Source of the DNA: Gemmatimonadaceae bacterium
GTDB lineage: Bacteria > Gemmatimonadota > Gemmatimonadetes > Gemmatimonadales > Gemmatimonadaceae
Direction: 5' to 3'
NCBI GenBank assembly: GCA_019752115.1
Contig: JAIEMN010000002.1
Coordinates: 124,001-188,000, forward strand
DNA: 64,000 bases
Both the position numbers and the translations under genes were made by a program. Numbering within the stretch: position 1 is the first letter of the stretch; every line of letters starts with the position of its first letter. Positions 7,522 through 15,171 of the stretch are shown piece by piece. Under the pieces are notes generated by a model, which worked only from the letters and a program-made list of their open reading frames with translations, had not been told where the DNA came from and did no database searches.

Positions 7522-10185
7522 CTAGCGTCGCCGACGTCCCTTGGCGGGATGACGGCGACCACCACCGGACTTGCCGCCGCGGCCCCCCCCGTGGCTGCCA
7601 CCGGGCCCGCCGCGATCCCGATCCTGCGGCCGCCCGCGACCACGCTCGCGATCGCGGTCACGATCACCGCCGCGCCGTTCGAAGTCGGTGAACGGCTCAT
7701 CGAGCTTGTCCTGCACCTCGAGGAGCGTGTCGGCGCGGACCGAGCCGCGCTGCCCACGCGGCACCACGAACCGCAGCGGTCGATCGAGCACCGGAAGTTC
7801 TTCCACCACCAGCGTGCGCGCGAGCTTCTCCGGCAAACGCAGCCGCACCACCGGCACGAGCCGCGAATCGTGTTCCTCGATGTCGTACTCGAGCCCCACG
7901 GTGCGGTCGCGGATCTCCACCGCATCCGGCAACGCCGCCGCGGCGTCGCGCTGCGCCTCGGTGAGGAAGTCGCGGCGATCGAGCAGCAACGGCAACGCGC
8001 GAATGGTCTCCCAATCGGTCGCGTCGCCCATCCGCTGCTCGTACCAGGCGGTGAGCTCAGCCTGCCCGAGCCGCGGTGTGGTGCCGCCGAGCCGGCGATA
8101 CACCTCGCGGACCTCGTCCACAATCGGCTGGTTGCGGCGGACGCCCGCGTGGCGCAGCTCCCCGCGCGCTGCCGCTTCCGCGAGCAGATGCCGCGCGCCC
8201 GCCGCCAGCTCCGGCGGAAAGACCGGTAGCGGCTCCGTTTCGCGTGAGAGCTCGAAGCCGTAGTAGGTGACGCGCCGCCGCAGCTGGACCGGCGCGTGCT
8301 TGCGCTCCGGATCGAGCGTCAGCTCCGGCTCATGCCGATGCGCGTACTGCTTGACGAGCTCCATCGAGAGCTGCGTTCCCTCGATGCTGGCGCGCGGCAC
8401 GCCGAAGCGGTCGGCGAAGTAGCGCAGCGTGCCGGCCACCGCGCCCCACGACCCGCACACGCTCGTCTTGCTGACGCGCGCTTCCTGACCGTCGGCGGTG
8501 GACTCCTCGATCACCAGATCGAAGGGCATGTAGCGCGCGAGCAGATCCCCGAACTTGCGATACGTCGCATGGCCGGCGATCGGCAGCGTGGACGGCAGCG
8601 GCAACCCCACCGAGCGATAGACGCTGGCCATCGCCAGCGCGGCGTCCTCAAGGGCTTTCACGAGCACGCCGCGCTGCTCCGCCCAGTGCGCGATGCGCTC
8701 CGCCTCGAACAGGTGGCGCGGCAATCCGTACACATCGCCGATGTACCCGGCGACGCGGAATCCCTCGGCGTACACGTTGTACGCAGTGAGATGATCGCTG
8801 CCGCGCACCACCAGCCCTTCCAGATCACGCCCCTCGCGTGTCATGCGGTGCAGCGACTCCACGCCGCTCATCACGGCCAGCACGGGCAGGAGCTCGTCGT
8901 CGCCATTGACGATGAGCTCGCCCCACGCCCGCTCCACCGGCAGCGCCTCCACCGCGCGACCATAGGCCGTCAGGCGCCCATTCTCGACCAGCCCGCGCGA
9001 TTCGAGATGGCTGATCGCCTTGCGATACGCCACCCGGTCGAGCGGCACCGGCAGATCCAGCGTATCGGCCCGCACGCCGAGATCGGCGCAGGTGAGGGCC
9101 ACGCGCTCGGAATCGCCCGCCAGCTGAAAGTCGGGCTCGGTGGGGCGCAGCGCTTCGAAGCGGATGTCGCGATCGCTGAGAATGAACACGCGCCCGCCGG
9201 CGACGCGGCCGTGCACGCGGCCGGCCATCTGCAGGATTTCATTGGCGCCGAGGTGCACGCGCGTGAGCACGTTGCGCCCCTTGTCGATCACGTTGGTGAA
9301 GCGCGTGTCGTCGATGATGACCGTATCGAGCCCGGGCACATTGAGCGCACTCTGTCCGGCGGCGGTCATCGCGAGAAAGAACGGCTTGGGGACCTCCCCC
9401 TCGAGAAACGGCCGGATGACGCGAATGGGCTCGCCCCCGTGATAGTGCGCCGCCGAGATGCGCGGAGAACGGCTGCGCACCCATTCGGCCGCCTCTTCCA
9501 CGCTCGCGCGCGTCGGCAGGAAGATGCCCACGCCCCGTTCGGAGCGCGCGAGCTTCTGCAGAAACCGATCGTCGAGGAAGGTCAGTGGCTGCTTGCGCTC
9601 CACCTCGACCTTGGCCGCCTTGCTCTCGTCGAAGGCGTACACCTCGAGCACCTCGGCGCTGTTGAGATAGCGCGCGTAGAAGCTCGGATCGACGGTCGCC
9701 GAGAGCCAGATGAAGCGACAGCCCACCCGCTTGCCCAGCGCGAGACAGAGCTCGAGCTCCGCACTCGTCTGGTGGATCTCGTCGACAATGAGGGTGTCAT
9801 TCGGCAGGATGTCGCCGTCCTGAAACCAGCGGCGCGCGATCCCGGTGGTGATGATCACCACGTTCCAGGTCGGCGTCTCGGGGGTGGCCTCGCGTTCGCG
9901 ATTCACCACACCGACGCGCAGATCGGTGGTGCCAAGGATCGTTTCGGCGATCGGGCGAATGGCGAGCGTCTTGCCGCTGCCGGTTCCGGCCACGATACCA
10001 AACCCTTCGCCGCTGGCGGCCAGCCGCCGCACATCGGCGCCGCGGGTTCGCTCGAGGTAGGTCTCGAGGTGCAGGCCGACCGCGAGCTCGATCGTCTCGC
10101 AGGCCGCGCGGGTGGGGGCGATGACGAGGACGCGGCCGGAGGTCGGCGGGCCGGGCGGCAGGAAGCGGTCCGTAGGTGAGCGCAC
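7522..10185 (-). CDS. DEAH-type ATP-dependent RNA helicase with basic disordered tail
   Basis: An 887-aa superfamily 2 helicase related to HrpA/HrpB. Walker A is AGTGSGKT (about residues 66-73), motif II is DEIH (135-138), motif III is SAT (162-164), and motif VI is a divergent QMAGRVHGR. A winged-helix and ratchet-like region follows. The last 60 or so residues are an Arg/Asp/Gly-rich low-complexity tail (repeats of DRDR, RGG and GGGR) suited to RNA binding. It is probably cytoplasmic with a role in RNA remodelling or ribosome work. The start is a GTG at 10185 without a clear Shine-Dalgarno site. It is convergent with the GGDEF-EAL gene, 10 bp away. Confidence 0.83.
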   Translation of the reverse strand: MRSPTDRFLPPGPPTSGRVLVIAPTRAACETIELAVGLHLETYLERTRGADVRRLAASGEGFGIVAGTGSGKTLAIRPIAETILGTTDLRVGVVNREREATPETPTWNVVIITTGIARRWFQDGDILPNDTLIVDEIHQTSAELELCLALGKRVGCRFIWLSATVDPSFYARYLNSAEVLEVYAFDESKAAKVEVERKQPLTFLDDRFLQKLARSERGVGIFLPTRASVEEAAEWVRSRSPRISAAHYHGGEPIRVIRPFLEGEVPKPFFLAMTAAGQSALNVPGLDTVIIDDTRFTNVIDKGRNVLTRVHLGANEILQMAGRVHGRVAGGRVFILSDRDIRFEALRPTEPDFQLAGDSERVALTCADLGVRADTLDLPVPLDRVAYRKAISHLESRGLVENGRLTAYGRAVEALPVERAWGELIVNGDDELLPVLAVMSGVESLHRMTREGRDLEGLVVRGSDHLTAYNVYAEGFRVAGYIGDVYGLPRHLFEAERIAHWAEQRGVLVKALEDAALAMASVYRSVGLPLPSTLPIAGHATYRKFGDLLARYMPFDLVIEESTADGQEARVSKTSVCGSWGAVAGTLRYFADRFGVPRASIEGTQLSMELVKQYAHRHEPELTLDPERKHAPVQLRRRVTYYGFELSRETEPLPVFPPELAAGARHLLAEAAARGELRHAGVRRNQPIVDEVREVYRRLGGTTPRLGQAELTAWYEQRMGDATDWETIRALPLLLDRRDFLTEAQRDAAAALPDAVEIRDRTVGLEYDIEEHDSRLVPVVRLRLPEKLARTLVVEELPVLDRPLRFVVPRGQRGSVRADTLLEVQDKLDEPFTDFERRGGDRDRDRERGRGRPQDRDRGGPGGSHGGGRGGKSGGGRRHPAKGRRRR

Positions 10186-10241
10186 GCGAGAAAGCTAATG
10201 GCGCGTGCACCCTCGCGGGCGACCACGGCCCATCATAGCTT

Positions 10242-11072
10242 TTGTGTGTGCAACGCCTCGACATTTTCCGGAGCGGGCTGCCCACCATCGTTGCGGGCAT
10301 CGGTCTGCTCGTGTTCACGTATCTGGCGACCGTACGCCGAGATCGTCTGGCCCGGTATTGGGCGCTGGCGTGGGGGCTGCTGCTGCTCCGCTATGTCGGC
10401 AACGCCCTGTACACCGATGCGCAGCCGCTCCCGGATTATGTGAAGTCGGTGTTGCGGACAGGCTTTGCCGTGACACTGCTGGCCGGAGTCTGGTCGCTGC
10501 AGCGCCCGCCGCTGCGCACCCGATGGATACTGGCCGCTGCGACCGCGATCCCCGCCGTGAGCCAAGCCATCGTGGCCGTGCTACACGACTGGCATGTCGG
10601 CACAACAATCACGCTCGCGGTGCAAGCGCTCGTGTTGCTGCCCACCGCTTTCCTGCTGGCGCGCACCCCCTCGTTGCCGATGGCCGAGCGCAGCGGCACC
10701 GCGGTCGCCCTGGCGGCGTACGCCCTGATTTCCACGGTCGCGCCGCTGCTGCCCAACGGCTCCCCCATGCTGGTGGTCGCCGTTGCCGCGAGCTCGGTGT
10801 TCCTGCTGCTCATCGCCTTCGGCCTCTTTGCGATCTACTTCCGCAAGGCATACGCAACGGAGTTGCAGGCGATCACCACCACGTCATCGCAGCTCGCCAG
10901 CGCCCTTGGCACTTTCGTCTCGGTCTGCATGCACTGCCGCGCGGTGCAGGACGAGCAGCAGCAGTGGCAGCCGCTGGAGGTATTCGTCAGCCGCCAGCGC
11001 GGGACCCGGCTGTCGCATGGCCTCTGTGATGCCTGCGTGGAGAAGCACTATGGCGACCTCCAACCCGGCTGA
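10242..11072 (+). CDS. Multi-pass membrane protein with C-terminal Cys-rich tail
   Basis: A 276-aa protein with about seven hydrophobic helices from residue 12 to about 215 (for example TIVAGIGLLVFTYLA and AVAASSVFLLLIAFGLFAIY). A short linker (ELQAITTTSSQLASALG) leads to a soluble tail with CMHC, then W-x-PLEVFVSRQ, then SHGLCDACVEKHY. The same C-x2-C ... W-x-PLE ... SHGLC-x2-C pattern often ends response regulators and sensor proteins. It looks like the membrane input part of a sensor with no kinase. The start is TTG at 10242 or GTG at 10248. Its 3' end overlaps tag by 23 bp. Function unknown. Confidence 0.65.
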   Translation: MCVQRLDIFRSGLPTIVAGIGLLVFTYLATVRRDRLARYWALAWGLLLLRYVGNALYTDAQPLPDYVKSVLRTGFAVTLLAGVWSLQRPPLRTRWILAAATAIPAVSQAIVAVLHDWHVGTTITLAVQALVLLPTAFLLARTPSLPMAERSGTAVALAAYALISTVAPLLPNGSPMLVVAVAASSVFLLLIAFGLFAIYFRKAYATELQAITTTSSQLASALGTFVSVCMHCRAVQDEQQQWQPLEVFVSRQRGTRLSHGLCDACVEKHYGDLQPG

Positions 11073-11637
11073 CGCAGCACCGAGCGTCGTGCGCTGCAGC
11101 TGGGCCGTCAAACCGCTCGACATCGTGTACCACGACACCGAGTGGGGCGTGCCGGTACACGATGACCGGGTGCTCTTCGAGTTTCTCACGCTCGAAGGCG
11201 CGCAGGCCGGCCTCAGCTGGAGTACGGTGCTGGCCAAGCGTGAGCACTATCGCGAGGCCTTCCTCCACTGGGATGTCGCCGCCATCGCGCGCTTCACGCC
11301 GGCCCGGATCGACACGCTGATGCAGAACGCCGGCCTCGTGCGGCACCGCGGCAAACTCGAGAGCACCGTCACCAACGCGCGTGCCTTTCTCGCCATTCAG
11401 GCGGAGTTCGGCAGCTTTGACACGTGGCTCTGGCGGTTCGTCAACGGCACGCCCATCGTGACGCCGCGTGCGCGCATGCGCGATGTGCCCACGAGCACGC
11501 CCGAGAGCGACGCGCTCTCCAAGGCGCTCATCAAGCGCGGCTTCAAGTTCGTCGGCACCACCATCTGCTACGCGTACATGCAAGCGGTGGGGTTGGTGGA
11601 TGATCACTTGGCAGATTGTGTCGCGAGAGCGCGTTGA
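11050..11637 (+). CDS. tag: DNA-3-methyladenine glycosylase I
   Basis: A 195-aa base-excision repair enzyme that removes 3-methyladenine from alkylated DNA. The Tag signature is complete: the zinc-site Cys in RCSWAVK, His in VYHDTEWGVP, and the C-terminal His and Cys in DDHLADC. The segment EGAQAGLSWSTVLAKREHYREAF contains the conserved helix-hairpin and the catalytic-pocket residues of the family. The ATG at 11050 overlaps the membrane-protein gene by 23 bp, which suggests translational coupling. It is followed by a strong palindrome at 11687 that probably ends the transcript. Confidence 0.93.
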   Translation: MATSNPADAAPSVVRCSWAVKPLDIVYHDTEWGVPVHDDRVLFEFLTLEGAQAGLSWSTVLAKREHYREAFLHWDVAAIARFTPARIDTLMQNAGLVRHRGKLESTVTNARAFLAIQAEFGSFDTWLWRFVNGTPIVTPRARMRDVPTSTPESDALSKALIKRGFKFVGTTICYAYMQAVGLVDDHLADCVARAR

Positions 11638-11686
11638 CGCATGGTGGTGCGTCCGCCGGGGCGTGCCGGTCACGCACACTGCACTT

Positions 11687-11751
11687 CAGGGGTCAGGGGG
11701 GAGACGTCAGGGAGGAGTTACTCCCCCCTGACATCTCCCGCCTGACCCCTG
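11687..11751. repeat. Large palindrome between convergent genes
   Basis: Two 32-bp arms (11687-11718 and 11720-11751) are inverted copies with about three mismatches, separated by one base. The left arm starts CAGGGGTCAGG and the right arm ends CCTGACCCCTG. It lies between tag (+) and the 11816 gene (-), so it may act as a bidirectional terminator, although there is no T-run. Its words resemble the ends of the repeat at 13048. Confidence 0.75.
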
Positions 11752-11815
11752 GAATGCGGTGCCGGTGACCAGTACCAACCGTCGGTTCGCTCGATGAGCG
11801 TCGAAGCGCTCTCCC

Positions 11816-12808
11816 TCAGCGCTGTATGAGCTTGACGCGCTGCCCATTCTTGAAGATCTCGATGCGATCTGCGCGCCCGTCGCGGTTCTGATCGGTCCAC
11901 ACCTGCAGCAGCTGGTTGTTGGTGTCGAGGAAGATCGCGCGCCAGGGTACGCCACCGCGCCCCTGATCGGGGATGCGCACGATGAATTCGTTGGTGCCCA
12001 GCCACTGCATGATCTCCTGGCTCGGACGCCCCTGAATCACATCGAGCGCCGAACGCATGGCCGGCAGTACCTGCGGGAAGGCGCGGGAGGCGTACTCCGG
12101 CAGATCGTCGCACCGGCCATCCTTGTCGAGATCCTGGCACACCGGCGGACCGTAGCGCAGATCATCGCACCAGCCATCGCCATCGCGGTCAAGGCACACC
12201 GACGAGCCCGTGCCCGGTGGCCGCTGCCCCTGATTGAAGTAGCGGGGATCGATCGCCGCGCCAGGCACGATCACGCCGCCCGGCGTGACATAGCCGTTCC
12301 CGTTTGGGTTCCCGCCGTATGACCCCATGGGCCCCGACGGTGACGATGCGCCGCCTGGATACGACGAAGCCGGCGAGGATTTCGCCGGCTGGTCTCCGAA
12401 CAGCTGTTCGTCAGTGATCTTCTTCGATTCAAACGCATCCCGTGCCCGTGGATCCATCTGCGCGACGGGTGGAATGAGCGGCGGCCCCTTCTTCTCGCCC
12501 GCCTTGAGGCTCTTGATCGGGAGCTCGTCGACCTTCTTCCCCTTCGACTTGTCCTCGCCGTAGATCACGCGCGCATTGGCCGGCTTGTTCTTCACGGCCG
12601 TCGCGCAGTCGGTCGGCGCCGGCTGCTGATTGGCCGGCACGCCATCGACCCACACGCGACACATCCCCGCCGGTGGCAGATACTCCTTCGGGACTTCGCC
12701 CTTGGCGTCCTTGTCGCTCTTCGATGACTGCGCCCACGCCCGATCCGCCGTCGCTGTCGTGAACAGCGCCGCGATCGTTGCCAGGAGCCGCCAGGATGTA
12801 CGCATCAT
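11816..12808 (-). CDS. Secreted protein with calcium-loop-like motifs
   Basis: I do not recognise the family. This 330-aa protein has a signal peptide (MMRTSWRLLATIAALF, likely cleaved after AWAQ), so it is exported. A Pro/Gly/Ser-rich low-complexity middle (about residues 140-200) is followed by three EF-hand-like or thrombospondin-3-like acidic loops, DRDGDGWCDD, DLDKDGRCDD and DQNRDGRADR, which suggest Ca2+ binding. The C-terminal part resembles secreted repeat-like domains (FIVRIPDQGRGGVPW). The start at 12808 is supported by GGAGG seven bases upstream; the open frame extends further but without such a site. Role unknown, possibly cell-surface or stability related. Confidence 0.7.
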   Translation of the reverse strand: MMRTSWRLLATIAALFTTATADRAWAQSSKSDKDAKGEVPKEYLPPAGMCRVWVDGVPANQQPAPTDCATAVKNKPANARVIYGEDKSKGKKVDELPIKSLKAGEKKGPPLIPPVAQMDPRARDAFESKKITDEQLFGDQPAKSSPASSYPGGASSPSGPMGSYGGNPNGNGYVTPGGVIVPGAAIDPRYFNQGQRPPGTGSSVCLDRDGDGWCDDLRYGPPVCQDLDKDGRCDDLPEYASRAFPQVLPAMRSALDVIQGRPSQEIMQWLGTNEFIVRIPDQGRGGVPWRAIFLDTNNQLLQVWTDQNRDGRADRIEIFKNGQRVKLIQR

Positions 12809-13047
12809 GCTCCAACCTCCACTAAGACCCGAACCCGGTGCGATGCCGCGTCGGTCCGCACCGTTGGTATCGAGAAGGGCATCCGCCGTGCCAGTGCGTG
12901 CCACAGGGCGTCAAGGCCAGGGGCAGCCCCGTAAGTATCGGCAGTTCGGTACCCTAGGGACAGGGGGAAGGTCCGGGAGGTCACGGAGGGGGTGTCCGTG
13001 GCGGGGGACAGCGGTCGGTTTTCTGAGGACAGCGGTGAGCGATGAGG
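12809..13047. other. G-rich intergenic stretch upstream of the secreted-protein gene
   Basis: The left part of the 371-bp gap before pfkA. It contains many short G-runs on the + strand (about 12960-13020), but I see no gene, clear promoter or terminator. It should contain the promoter of the minus-strand gene that starts at 12808. The right part of the gap is the palindromic repeat at 13048. Confidence 0.4.
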
Positions 13048-13157
13048 AACCCCTCAGGGGTCAGGGGGGAGGACCAAAGGGAGTGGGCGTCAGGACTGCC
13101 GTTCGGCTGTCCTGACGCCCACTCCCTCTATCCCTTCCCCCTGATGCCTCGGGGGTT
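13048..13157. repeat. Interspersed palindromic repeat, copy 1
   Basis: A 110-bp element bounded by AACCCC and GGGGGTT. Its core is a perfect 19-bp inverted repeat (13078-13096 and 13109-13127, AGGGAGTGGGCGTCAGGAC). It is clearly homologous to 25183-25287 along its whole length. It lies just downstream of the pfkA stop on the minus strand and could also act as a terminator. It has no coding capacity. Confidence 0.8.
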
Positions 13158-13179
13158 CAGGTCATAAAACCCCAGCCCT

Positions 13180-14259
13180 TCAATCCCCGAAGCTGATCCC
13201 AATCATCCGCGCCGTCTGCACAATGTCGTGCTTGGGGTCCACGCGCTTCGTTTCGCGCAGCACCTCGGCGATCGGCACCGTGACCAGGTGCGGCGACTGC
13301 AGGGCGACCATGTGCCCCCACTTCTTGTCGGCAACGGCCTGCACGGCGGCAGCGCCGAAGCGGGTGGCGAGCAGACGGTCGTAGCCGGTCGGGGAGCCAC
13401 CGCGCTGGAGGTGCCCCAGCACCATCGAGCGGGTCTCCTTGCCGGTCAGTCGCTGGATGTCGAAAGCGAGCCGCTCGGCGACACCGCCGAGGCGACGCTC
13501 CTGGCCCGGGAGCGAGGCGCCGATGATCGACTCCTGACCACCCTTGGCCTTGGCGCCTTCGGCGACGACCACGATGCTGGAGCGCTTTCCGCTCGCATCA
13601 CGGGCCATGATCTTCTCGCAGACCTTGTCGATCTCCCACTCGATTTCGGGGATCAGGATCACGTCGGCGGTGCCGGCGACACCAGCGTGCAGCGCGATGA
13701 AGCCCGCTTCGCGTCCCATCACCTCGAGGATCATCACGCGATCGTGCGACTCGGCGGTGGTGTGCAGCTTGTCGATCGCTTCCATCGCCGTGTTGACGGC
13801 GGTGTCGAACCCGAACGTGGTGATCGTGCACGCCACATCGTTGTCGATTGTCTTGGGCACGCTCACGACACGCACGCCTTTCTCGGACAGCTGCTTCGCA
13901 ATCGCGAGCGACCCGTCGCCCCCGATGGAGATGATCGCTTCGATGCCGAGATTGCGCGCGTTCTCGACGAGCTCGTCGGAGCGATCGATGTGCGTCCACG
14001 TGCCATCCGGCTTCTGCACGGGATAGGCGAACGGACTGCCACGGTTCGTGGTCTTGATGATCGTGCCGCCCTGACTCGCGATGCCACGCACGCTGTCGAC
14101 GGTGAGCGGTACGATTTCGTCTTCGCCAAGGAGGCCGGCAAAGCCGCGCTTGATGCCCAGCACATCCCAACCGCGAGTACGAGCTGACAGGACCGCAGCC
14201 CGGATGACCGCGTTGAGGCCCGGGGCGTCACCGCCGCCCGTGGAGATGGCAATCCGCAT
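13180..14259 (-). CDS. pfkA: 6-phosphofructokinase
   Basis: A 359-aa glycolytic enzyme that phosphorylates fructose 6-phosphate. Conserved features are STGGGDAPGLNAVIRA at the N-terminus, ISIGGDGSLAIA at the phosphoryl-donor site, PKTIDNDV at the catalytic Asp, and LGHLQRGGSPTGYDR. The donor site has Gly after GGD (ATP type) while PKTIDND has Lys where E. coli ATP enzymes have Gly. This combination is known from mixed-substrate group III enzymes, which include ATP users. ATP is the likely donor, but this needs assay. The ATG at 14259 is unambiguous. The gene stands alone. Confidence 0.93.
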   Translation of the reverse strand: MRIAISTGGGDAPGLNAVIRAAVLSARTRGWDVLGIKRGFAGLLGEDEIVPLTVDSVRGIASQGGTIIKTTNRGSPFAYPVQKPDGTWTHIDRSDELVENARNLGIEAIISIGGDGSLAIAKQLSEKGVRVVSVPKTIDNDVACTITTFGFDTAVNTAMEAIDKLHTTAESHDRVMILEVMGREAGFIALHAGVAGTADVILIPEIEWEIDKVCEKIMARDASGKRSSIVVVAEGAKAKGGQESIIGASLPGQERRLGGVAERLAFDIQRLTGKETRSMVLGHLQRGGSPTGYDRLLATRFGAAAVQAVADKKWGHMVALQSPHLVTVPIAEVLRETKRVDPKHDIVQTARMIGISFGD

Positions 14260-14321
14260 GTTTCTGAAAATGAATCAGGTGGTGGGGGGGAGTTACTGAA
14301 ATGTACCCCCGTGGTCAGCCA

Positions 14322-14645
14322 TTACGGGATAGGGACCGCTGGCGGACGCATCGGCACGTTCGCGCCGGCGGCCAACTGCCGCAGGATGGTGTCCTGATAG
14401 GCCACCGCCCCCCGGAGGGAGTCTATCTGGGCCTGCAGCAACGCGTTATCCTCGCGAAACTGGGCCAACTGGGCGTTCAGATCCACCAGCGCCTGCCCAG
14501 AGGTCAGATCGGACGTCGGGGTGGGGATGGCCGTGTTGCAGGCGACCAGGGAGGCGGCAACGCCCCCCAACATCAGCAGGACCCGCCTCCGGCGTGAAAG
14601 CGGCCGTGAAACAGAATGATCCAACGCGCGACGATTTGGTGACAT
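14322..14645 (-). CDS. Small lipoprotein with short coiled coil
   Basis: A 107-aa protein with a basic N-terminus (SRPLSRRRR), a hydrophobic stretch and a lipobox ending SLVAC, so it is likely lipid-anchored. Residues after the Cys are Thr/Pro-rich, then a coiled-coil segment (LVDLNAQLAQFREDNALLQAQIDSL written in shorter form: LNAQLAQFREDN, LLQAQIDSLRG), and a Pro-rich end (MRPPAVPIP). Homology is not recognised. It resembles small envelope lipoproteins that make helical bundles. It is divergent from a pseudopilin-like gene with only about 31 bp between the starts, so the promoters must overlap coding sequence. Confidence 0.6.
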   Translation of the reverse strand: MSPNRRALDHSVSRPLSRRRRVLLMLGGVAASLVACNTAIPTPTSDLTSGQALVDLNAQLAQFREDNALLQAQIDSLRGAVAYQDTILRQLAAGANVPMRPPAVPIP

Positions 14646-14676
14646 GGTCTGCGGGTCACGGGGCAAGGTTGTGGCC

Positions 14677-15156
14677 ATGGCTCAACATCCCGCCCCTCAC
14701 CGGCCGCCGCAATTGCCGCCCCGCGCTCCCGGAGCGTCCGCACGCGCTGGCCGCACGCTCCCCGAACAGCTCGCCGTGCTGGCAGTCACCGGCCTGCTGC
14801 TCGCGCTCGCCGTCGCGCCGGGGTTGCCACTCCTCGACCGTATCGCCGTCGCCAGCGCGTCGCAGGAGCTCGTGGATCTCATCGGGACCGCCCGCGACAT
14901 CGCACTCGCGCGCCAACAACTCACCGCCGTCCGCATCGAAGCGAGCGCCCGCCGCGCCGTCGTCCACAGCGGGAGTGACACGCTCGCGCGCACCGTGCTC
15001 CCCGACGGCGTCCGCCTCGAGAGCAGCCGCGACTCCCTGGCGTACGCGCCGACCGGCCTGGGCTACGGCGCCGCCAACCTCCGCCTGATCGTCCGGCGTG
15101 GCCAGGCCGCTGACACCATCACCGTGTCGCGTCTGGGCCGCGTCAGCCGCCAATAG
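14677..15156 (+). CDS. Prepilin-like protein (GspH/FimT type)
   Basis: A 159-aa protein with a basic, Pro-rich leader and the prepilin-type motif GRTLPE (Gly at -1, Glu at +5), followed by a hydrophobic helix (QLAVLAVTGLLLALAVA). The rest (RIAVASASQELVDLIGTARD, then VRIEASARRAVV) fits the globular beta-domain of GspH/FimT minor pseudopilins of type II secretion or type IV pilus systems. It is divergent from a small lipoprotein gene. No other secretion or pilus gene is in the window, so it is an orphan here. The ATG at 14677 is preferred over an upstream codon that would overlap the divergent gene's start. Confidence 0.7.
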   Translation: MAQHPAPHRPPQLPPRAPGASARAGRTLPEQLAVLAVTGLLLALAVAPGLPLLDRIAVASASQELVDLIGTARDIALARQQLTAVRIEASARRAVVHSGSDTLARTVLPDGVRLESSRDSLAYAPTGLGYGAANLRLIVRRGQAADTITVSRLGRVSRQ

Positions 15157-15171
15157 CGCACGGAAAGCGCC

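Noticed and set aside
8296-10179. Long + strand frame opposite the DEAH helicase
   Set aside because: The helicase motifs are on the minus strand. The + frame is Ala/His/Arg-rich with no domain.
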